Positions 1 through 4,234 of a stretch of DNA of 8,360 bases are shown one piece after another. A program made the translations under genes and the position numbers. Source of the DNA: Lutibacter sp. (GTDB lineage: Bacteria > Bacteroidota > Bacteroidia > Flavobacteriales > Flavobacteriaceae). The notes beneath the pieces were generated by a model that ran no database searches, was not told where the DNA came from, and worked only from the letters and a program-made list of their open reading frames with translations. Position 1 is the stretch's first letter. Each line of letters starts with the position of its first letter. The stretch lies in the NCBI GenBank assembly GCA_004195315.1, contig SDWL01000079.1, positions 1-8,360 of the forward strand. The letters are read 5' to 3'.

Positions 1-41
1 ATATAAGCCCTATTAATTTATTAAATTAATAGGGCTTATAT
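1..41. terminator. Perfect 19-bp inverted repeat, likely terminator of the oxidoreductase operon
   Basis: Bases 1-19 and 23-41 are exact reverse complements around a 3-base loop. The core stem is AAGCCCT/AGGGCTT, extended by A/T pairs. It lies 20 bases beyond the stop codon of the leftward large-subunit gene, where an intrinsic terminator is expected. The structure is symmetric and could serve both directions. No long T-run follows on the minus strand within the window because the sequence ends here, so termination is inferred from the stem and its position. Confidence 0.7.
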
Positions 42-61
42 AAATATATTATATCTCTCAA

Positions 62-1555
62 TTATGATTCAGCTAAAACTTTTGATTGCACATAGGCATG
101 CATTCCTTGACCAGCTTTTCTACCATCTCCCATAGCTAAAATAACAGTAGCTCCGCCTCTTACAATATCTCCGCCGGCAAAAAGTCCTGAAATTGAAGTC
201 ATCATATTTTCATCAACCTTAATAGTATTCCATTTAGTTACTTCAAGTTCTGGCATACTACGTTGAATAATTGGATTAGGAGAAACACCAACTGCTATTA
301 CTACACTATCTACATCAATGTCATATTCTGAACCTTCAATTACAACAGGCCGTCTTCTTCCAGATGCATCAGGTTCACCTAATTCCATCTTTTGGACTCT
401 CATTTTATTTACCATTCCATTTTCATCAGCAAAATATTCAATTGGAGAGGTAAGATTTATAAATTCAATTCCTTCTTCAATGGCATGTTTTATTTCTTCA
501 GCTCTGGCTGGCATTTCTTCCACAGAACGTCTATATACAATAATAGCTCTTTCAGCACCCATTCTTTTTGCGGTTCTTACAGAATCCATAGCTGTATTTC
601 CACCACCTACAATTACTACATTTTTCCCTGTATGAACAGGTGTATCAAATTTATTATCAGCACCGCCCATTAAATTTACACGAGTAAGAAATTCGTTTGC
701 GCTTTGAACACCACTAAAATTTTCACCAGGAATATTCATAAAATTAGGTAATCCGGCACCACTAGCTATAAAAAAGGCTTCATAACCTTCATTTTTAAGG
801 TCATCAATTGTTGCTGTTTTCCCTACAATGAAGTTGGTAACGAATTTCACCCCCATTTTTTTGATGTTGTTTATCTCAAAGTCAACAATTGCTTTTGGTA
901 GTCGAAATTCAGGAATTCCATATTTTAGAACTCCACCTAGATCGTGTAATGCTTCAAAAACTGTAACATCATATCCAAATTTAGCTAGTTCACCAGCAAC
1001 CGTTAATCCTGCAGGTCCTGAACCAATAATAGCCATTTTAATTCCATTTGGCTCAGCCAAAGTTGGAATACTTGCTTCCCCATGTTCACGCTCATAATCA
1101 GCTGCAAATCTTTCAAGGTATCCAATTGCAGAGCCCTCTTTACTTAATTTTTTTACGTATATACATTGAGCTTCACATTGTATTTCTTGTGGGCAAACTC
1201 TACCGCAAATAGCAGGTAATGAGTTATTTTCTTTAAGAACTTTTGCAGCTCCCAGTACGTCACCTAATTCAAGATACTTTACAAATTTTGGTATGTTAGT
1301 GCCAACTGGGCACCCAATAATACAAGTTGGAGAAACACAATCAAGGCAACGGCTAGATTCTTTTATAGCCATTTCCAATGTTAAACCTCCGTTTACTTCA
1401 ATATTGCTTTTATTTCTTTCATTTGGATCTGCTTCAGGCATATGCACCCTAACAATATCTGTACGATCCTTACTTTTTATATCTTTACGTAATTTATCGC
1501 GCCAATCTGCCTTACGTTCTTTTTTATAATATTCTTTATCTAATTCTGATTCCAT
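62..1555 (-). CDS. gltA: NADPH-dependent glutamate synthase/NfnB-SudA-type large subunit (GltD-like FAD, NADPH, 4Fe-4S oxidoreductase)
   Basis: A 497-residue soluble flavoprotein of the GltD family. A lysine-rich extension of about 35 residues precedes the family start (RVHMPEADP, 36-44). Cysteines 70, 73, 78, 82 (CX2CX4CX3CP) and 117, 121, 127, 131 (CX3CX5CX3C) can hold two [4Fe-4S] clusters. An FAD-binding GSGPAG lies at 178-183, an NADP-type GGGNTA at 317-322 with the YRR phosphate-binding signature at 341-343, and a C-terminal FAD motif GGDIVRGG at 461-468. Stand-alone proteins of this type are named GltA (glutamate synthase small chain) in databases. Directly downstream of an NfnA/SudB-type subunit, as here, the pair more likely forms a heterodimeric NADH/NADPH-ferredoxin (NfnAB) or sulfide dehydrogenase-like enzyme. 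No glutamate synthase large-chain gene is nearby. The family assignment is firm; the physiological reaction is inferred. It is second in the operon, 37 bp after the small subunit. Confidence 0.92.
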   Translation of the reverse strand: MESELDKEYYKKERKADWRDKLRKDIKSKDRTDIVRVHMPEADPNERNKSNIEVNGGLTLEMAIKESSRCLDCVSPTCIIGCPVGTNIPKFVKYLELGDVLGAAKVLKENNSLPAICGRVCPQEIQCEAQCIYVKKLSKEGSAIGYLERFAADYEREHGEASIPTLAEPNGIKMAIIGSGPAGLTVAGELAKFGYDVTVFEALHDLGGVLKYGIPEFRLPKAIVDFEINNIKKMGVKFVTNFIVGKTATIDDLKNEGYEAFFIASGAGLPNFMNIPGENFSGVQSANEFLTRVNLMGGADNKFDTPVHTGKNVVIVGGGNTAMDSVRTAKRMGAERAIIVYRRSVEEMPARAEEIKHAIEEGIEFINLTSPIEYFADENGMVNKMRVQKMELGEPDASGRRRPVVIEGSEYDIDVDSVVIAVGVSPNPIIQRSMPELEVTKWNTIKVDENMMTSISGLFAGGDIVRGGATVILAMGDGRKAGQGMHAYVQSKVLAES

Positions 1556-1592
1556 TTTGAGAATATGTTAAATATGGTAAAAAATTTGATTT

Positions 1593-2435
1593 TTATTGAT
1601 TTAATACTGCTTCTGATTCTTTAAGATATTCACTGTAGCCTTCAGATTCTTTCTTTTTATAAGAATTTAATCTATTTAGCATTTCGTCAAAATCTACTTT
1701 ATGTGCATCAAACTCAGGTCCGTTTACACACACAAACTCGGTTTTACCACCTACAGAAACTCTGCAAGCGCCACACATTCCAGTACCATCAACCATAATT
1801 GTATTCAAACTTGCAAGTGTTGGAATATCATATTTTTTTGTAGTTAAAGCAGCATATTTCATCATGATGGCTGGACCAATAATAATTGCTTCATTAACTT
1901 TTTCTCTAAGAATTACTTCTTCCATTCCTTGAGTTACAAGACCTTTTATGCCATTTGAACCATCATCGGTCATAATAATAAGTTCGTCTGAGTATTCTCT
2001 CATTTTATCTTCAAGAATAATAAGGTCTTTGTTTCTTGCCGCAATAACAGTTATAACTCTGTTACCCGCTAATTTCATTGCCTGAACAATTGGAAAAAGA
2101 GGAGCTACACCTACACCACCACCAGCGCAAAGGACAGTCCCAACATTAGAAACATGCGTTGCTTCACCAAGTGGCCCGACAACGTCTAATATGAATTCAC
2201 CGGCATTCATTGCGCATAGTTTATGAGATGAAACACCAACTCGTTGAGCAATTAAGGTGATTGTACCTTTTTCAATATCAGCGTCAGAGATTGTTAGTGG
2301 TATTCTCTCTCCATTTTCATCAATTCTTAAGATGATGAAATTACCTGCTTTACGGCTTTTAGCAATATATGGAGCTTCAATAACTAATCTTGCTACATTT
2401 TCTGAAAGAAATTCTTTTGTAATAATTTTGAACAT
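1593..2435 (-). CDS. NfnA/SudB-type small subunit (sulfide/dihydroorotate dehydrogenase-like FAD/NAD-binding protein)
   Basis: A 280-residue soluble electron-transfer subunit of the ferredoxin-NADP reductase superfamily, resembling PyrK and NfnA. In order it shows a beta-barrel FAD domain with the RIPLTIS flavin motif (44-50), a nucleotide-binding domain with GGGVGVAPLFP (105-115), and a C-terminal [2Fe-2S] site with C221, C224 and C236. D216 in MVDGTGMCGAC is well placed to be the fourth ligand, as known for Thermotoga NfnA with its Asp plus three Cys. Length is close to that of known NfnA proteins. It probably passes electrons between NAD(H) and the FAD/Fe-S chain of the large subunit encoded just downstream. 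The start is the ATG at 2433-2435; no Shine-Dalgarno is present, as usual in Bacteroidota. A lysine- and glutamate-rich tail of about 25 residues follows the cluster domain. Whether the complex bifurcates electrons cannot be told from sequence alone. Confidence 0.9.
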   Translation of the reverse strand: MFKIITKEFLSENVARLVIEAPYIAKSRKAGNFIILRIDENGERIPLTISDADIEKGTITLIAQRVGVSSHKLCAMNAGEFILDVVGPLGEATHVSNVGTVLCAGGGVGVAPLFPIVQAMKLAGNRVITVIAARNKDLIILEDKMREYSDELIIMTDDGSNGIKGLVTQGMEEVILREKVNEAIIIGPAIMMKYAALTTKKYDIPTLASLNTIMVDGTGMCGACRVSVGGKTEFVCVNGPEFDAHKVDFDEMLNRLNSYKKKESEGYSEYLKESEAVLNQ

Positions 2436-2570
2436 ACTTTACATAAAATTGTTAAAGTTTATAAAAATAATATATGATACTTTTGAAGTAGGTTTTTAAT
2501 TTGAAATTAAGTGCGAATTTACTACTAATAATTGTAATAACTTGTCTTATTAATCTATTTTAAATCAATG

Positions 2571-2621
2571 TTTTGTAACTTTTGTAACCTTTATAACAGT
2601 AGTTTAGGTAGCCCTTATAAC
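2571..2621. repeat. 9-bp direct repeat array TTTTGTAAC
   Basis: TTTTGTAAC occurs at 2571-2579 and 2580-2588, followed without gap by the variant CTTTATAAC at 2589-2597. A further CCTTATAAC lies at 2613-2621. The three first units are in perfect 9-base phase. The array is 136 bases upstream of the small-subunit start codon. It could be a regulator-binding array for the leftward operon or simple sequence drift; nothing in the sequence decides between these. Confidence 0.6.
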
Positions 2622-2718
2622 TCTCATAAATTCATAATTTTAACAAAAAAAATATAGTATTGCTAAGTTTGAATTAATATATGTGGATGAAAATAAAGTT
2701 AATGCAAATTTGTTAAGT

Positions 2719-2745
2719 AAAAAATGGCCCACTTATGCATTTTTT
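2719..2745. terminator. Possible bidirectional terminator downstream of the DUF4395 gene
   Basis: AAAAAATG (2719-2726) pairs perfectly with CATTTTTT (2738-2745) around an 11-base loop. The stem is almost all A/T pairs, so it is weak, but it is bounded by T-runs on either strand and lies about 50 bases past the stop codon of the leftward DUF4395 gene. A smaller imperfect hairpin (TAGAT/ATCTA, about 2777-2794) sits immediately after the stop codon and is an alternative. Confidence 0.35.
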
Positions 2746-2796
2746 TTAAAAAAATAAATGATTAAACTTTAAATAGTAGATAAATAATCATCTATT

Positions 2797-3330
2797 TTAA
2801 ACTTCACAGGAATCTCCCATACAATTTGGTTTTTCTGTAGGTTTCTTCAGTAAATTTACATTTATAGCTAAATTGTATAATTTACAACCAACACAAATAC
2901 CAAAAGCAGATTCTAAATACAGTAGCGCCAAACAAATTATACATAAGAAACATACTGGATTGAAATAAGTATTGTCGTTAATTAAGAAAAGGGATAGTGA
3001 AAAAATAACAGTTGATAAAACTAAGCCCAAACTCCAAGCAAATTTCTTTTGAATTGCACCAATTGGTAAAGCAGATTGTTTATAAACAATTAATTTAGCC
3101 ACTAACATTGTAGGTGCATATTTCGGATTGATAAATATTCCAATAATAAAATTTAATAAAAGAAACCCCGAAATGTATGGGATTATGGTGTATTTATTTA
3201 AAATGAATCCATTAATTGAAGCTATAATACCAAGTAATAACATAATACCTGCACTAGCTCTTAATTGTCTCTCATCTAAAACTTTGTAATTTCTACCTTC
3301 AATATATTCTCCAAAACTTAGTATTGACAT
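2797..3330 (-). CDS. DUF4395 family integral membrane protein
   Basis: A 177-residue protein with about four hydrophobic membrane segments (roughly 25-45, 48-68, 97-117 and 122-146). The N-terminal VLDERQLRASAG (18-29) and the C-terminal FGICVGC (143-149) are hallmarks of the DUF4395 family, whose biochemical function is not known; members are often found near thioredoxin or rhodanese-like sulfur genes. Seven cysteines are clustered in the last third: C127, C130, C133 within the last hydrophobic segment, C146 and C149 at its end, and C170 and C175 in a short hydrophilic tail. This suggests metal binding or thiol chemistry at the membrane, but that is inference. The gene stands alone: 361 bp separate it from the oxidoreductase operon and 496 bp from the tRNA. 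The start is the ATG at 3328-3330, with no alternative in-frame start that preserves the family N-terminus. Confidence 0.85.
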   Translation of the reverse strand: MSILSFGEYIEGRNYKVLDERQLRASAGIMLLLGIIASINGFILNKYTIIPYISGFLLLNFIIGIFINPKYAPTMLVAKLIVYKQSALPIGAIQKKFAWSLGLVLSTVIFSLSLFLINDNTYFNPVCFLCIICLALLYLESAFGICVGCKLYNLAINVNLLKKPTEKPNCMGDSCEV

Positions 3331-3683
3331 ATTTTTACTTTTTTAAGGCACGAAGATATAGTTTTTGAACTAAATGTGAATATTATTAGACTGCTTCTTC
3401 TACAAACTTTTTTAGATACTAGCTTAATAAAACAAGAATTAACAATGACCGAAGTATAGCCCCATAAATTGCATATTAGAGAATTTTTAAGAGGTTTTTA
3501 TCTTGAGGGAATTGTTTTTTTATACCTATTTGAAAATTTTAAAAAACTCATGTATTACATCTAATGTTAAATCTAGGAAATATATTAATTAAAATATAAT
3601 TTCAAACCTATTCATTTTGTCGCTGTTTAATGTTATTTATAGGGTATGAGTTATGTGTTATCAGGGAAAAATATTTTTCGTTT

Positions 3684-3701
3684 TAATGATAAATATCATT
3701 A
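3684..3701. promoter_or_regulatory. Perfect palindrome, candidate operator
   Basis: TAATGATA and TATCATTA form exact 8-base arms around AA. The palindrome ends 20 bases upstream of the TAAATTTG box at 3722, a position where a repressor or activator would act on that promoter. It resembles Fur-type half-sites (AATGAT/ATCATT), but the spacing is 4 bases rather than the 1 base of the classical box, so no regulator is assigned. Confidence 0.4.
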
Positions 3702-3721
3702 TTTTTAAACAAAATTCAACC

Positions 3722-3729
3722 TAAATTTG
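3722..3729 (+). promoter_or_regulatory. Candidate Bacteroidota minus-7 box TAAATTTG
   Basis: An exact match to TAnnTTTG on the plus strand. A transcript would start near 3736, just before two hairpins and the tRNA. The upstream minus-33 TTTG is not clear (only T-runs at 3702-3706). It could drive a short RNA of about 85 nt ending at 3820, or the tRNA itself by read-through. Confidence 0.4.
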
Positions 3730-3737
3730 TAGCACTT

Positions 3738-3778
3738 ATTCATTGCTTATCTATAAGTAATGAGTTTTTGATTTTTTT
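3738..3778 (+). terminator. Hairpin followed by T-runs (first of a tandem pair)
   Basis: ATTCATTGCTTA (3738-3749) pairs with TAAGTAATGAGT (3754-3765), with two G-T pairs and a TCTA loop. It is followed by five T, GA, then seven T. The form is that of a rightward intrinsic terminator with an A/T-rich stem. There is no annotated rightward gene upstream, so what it would terminate is unclear. Confidence 0.45.
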
Positions 3779-3788
3779 AGTTAGTAGT

Positions 3789-3820
3789 AAAAAAGGGAGC
3801 CCTCAAAAGCTCTCTTTTTT
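3789..3820. terminator. Strong intrinsic terminator immediately upstream of tRNA-Arg
   Basis: Six A plus GGGAGC (3789-3800) pair with GCTCTC plus six T (3809-3820), 12 bp with one G-T pair, around an 8-base loop. The A-run/T-run flanks make it able to act on both strands. It ends only six bases before the mature 5' end of the tRNA. A rightward promoter for the tRNA located upstream would have to read through it. Confidence 0.65.
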
Positions 3821-3826
3821 AATGAA

Positions 3827-3898
3827 GGCTCCATAGTTCAAGGGATAGAATAAAAGTTTCCTAAACTTTAGATTCAGGTTCGAATCCTGATGGAGTCA
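3827..3898 (+). tRNA. tRNA-Arg (anticodon CCT)
   Basis: A full cloverleaf can be drawn. The acceptor stem GGCTCCA (3827-3833) pairs with TGGAGTC (3891-3897), with one G-T pair. The D stem is GTTC/GAAT. The anticodon stem AAAGT/ACTTT (3853-3857, 3865-3869) encloses loop TTCCTAA with anticodon CCT at 3860-3862, which reads AGG. A 4-base variable loop follows, then the T arm TCAGG-TTCGAAT-CCTGA (3874-3890). The discriminator is A3898. CCA is not encoded (CT follows), so it must be added by the tRNA nucleotidyltransferase, as is common in Bacteroidota. No clear terminator follows; a promoter box for the next gene begins 45 bases downstream. Confidence 0.95.
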
Positions 3899-3943
3899 CT
3901 TCTGTTCATTTTTAAACTTTTCATTACCTTAATTTTTATTCAC

Positions 3944-3951
3944 TATATTTG
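3944..3951 (+). promoter_or_regulatory. Bacteroidota minus-7 promoter box TATATTTG for the Cys-rich small protein gene
   Basis: An exact TAnnTTTG match, 39 bases ahead of the ATG at 3991. It predicts a transcription start near 3958 and a leader of about 33 nt. No good TTTG minus-33 box is present; a T-run ends near 3920. Because an in-frame TTG at 3949-3951 falls inside this box, it supports the ATG as the true start. Confidence 0.5.
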
Positions 3952-3990
3952 AGTTGGAAAATTGCTATCCATCATCAAATTATATTTACT

Positions 3991-4221
3991 ATGGAAATTG
4001 AAAAAGATATCCTACAAAAAACAACTAAATGTAAAAAAGATTTTAGTTGTTTAAAAAATCAAGGAGCTACAATCTGTAAAGTACTGAATTGTGTAAATGA
4101 TAAAGTCCATTTTGTGGATTGTACATCAAAAGTTTTTTGTGATTATAAAATGACTTTTGGTAATTCTTCTATATGCAATTGCCCTACAAGAAAAGAAATA
4201 TTTAATAAATATGCTTTGTAG
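3991..4221 (+). CDS. Small cysteine-rich protein of unknown function
   Basis: A 76-residue protein that I cannot assign to a named family. It has eight cysteines (C14, C20, C29, C34, C44, C50, C62, C64), no signal peptide and no membrane segment, so it is probably cytoplasmic and may bind zinc or an Fe-S cluster. The cysteines fall into two similar halves: C-x5-C-x8-C-x4-C (14-34) and C-x5-C-x11-C-x1-C (44-64), with the first two positions offset by exactly 30 residues, suggesting an internal duplication. The reading frame extends upstream to a TTG at 3949, but that codon lies within a promoter box, so the ATG at 3991 is chosen. Lysine-rich, with a conserved-looking ICNCPTRKEI tail (61-70). 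It is convergent with the receptor gene, only 13 bases apart. Coding status rests on the clean frame, cysteine pattern and promoter box. Confidence 0.75.
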   Translation: MEIEKDILQKTTKCKKDFSCLKNQGATICKVLNCVNDKVHFVDCTSKVFCDYKMTFGNSSICNCPTRKEIFNKYAL

Positions 4222-4234
4222 TACTTGTAATTAA

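Larger units (their letters stand above)
2436..2796. other. Gene-free 361-bp stretch between the DUF4395 gene and the oxidoreductase operon
   Basis: No credible reading frame is seen on either strand. Both flanking genes point left, so this stretch holds the 3' end of the DUF4395 transcript and the promoter region of the oxidoreductase operon. It contains a 9-bp tandem repeat (2571-2597, with a fourth partial copy at 2613-2621) and an A/T hairpin (2719-2745). No strict TAnnTTTG box could be found on the minus strand ahead of the small-subunit gene, so its promoter is not placed. Confidence 0.6.
3331..3826. other. Gene-free 496-bp stretch between the DUF4395 gene and tRNA-Arg
   Basis: No convincing protein gene is visible; the longest ATG frames are under 20 codons. 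It should hold the promoter of the leftward DUF4395 gene; the only exact minus-strand match to TAnnTTTG is TAGGTTTG at 3610-3603, which would give a leader of about 270 nt and is therefore doubtful. The right half holds a perfect palindrome (3684-3701), a rightward TAAATTTG box (3722-3729) and two tandem hairpin/T-run structures (3738-3778 and 3789-3820), which together may mark a small untranslated transcript. Confidence 0.6.

Noticed and set aside
318..1529. Several plus-strand open frames of 78-105 codons within the large-subunit gene
   Set aside because: They lie entirely antisense to a gene with a full set of family motifs, and their translations are low-complexity and resemble nothing known.
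2257..2499. Plus-strand 80-codon frame overlapping the small-subunit start
   Set aside because: Most of it is antisense to the conserved FAD domain of the small subunit; the rest is AT-rich spacer.
3684..3701. Classical Fur box
   Set aside because: Half-sites are similar, but the central spacing is 4 bases instead of 1 and the outer bases do not match the 19-bp consensus.
3827..3898. tRNA-Arg as an integration site for a genomic island
   Set aside because: No integrase gene and no second copy of the tRNA 3' end could be found in the window.
3949..3990. TTG start giving the Cys-rich protein 14 more residues
   Set aside because: The TTG is part of the TATATTTG promoter box, so it would lie upstream of the predicted transcription start; the ATG at 3991 fits better.
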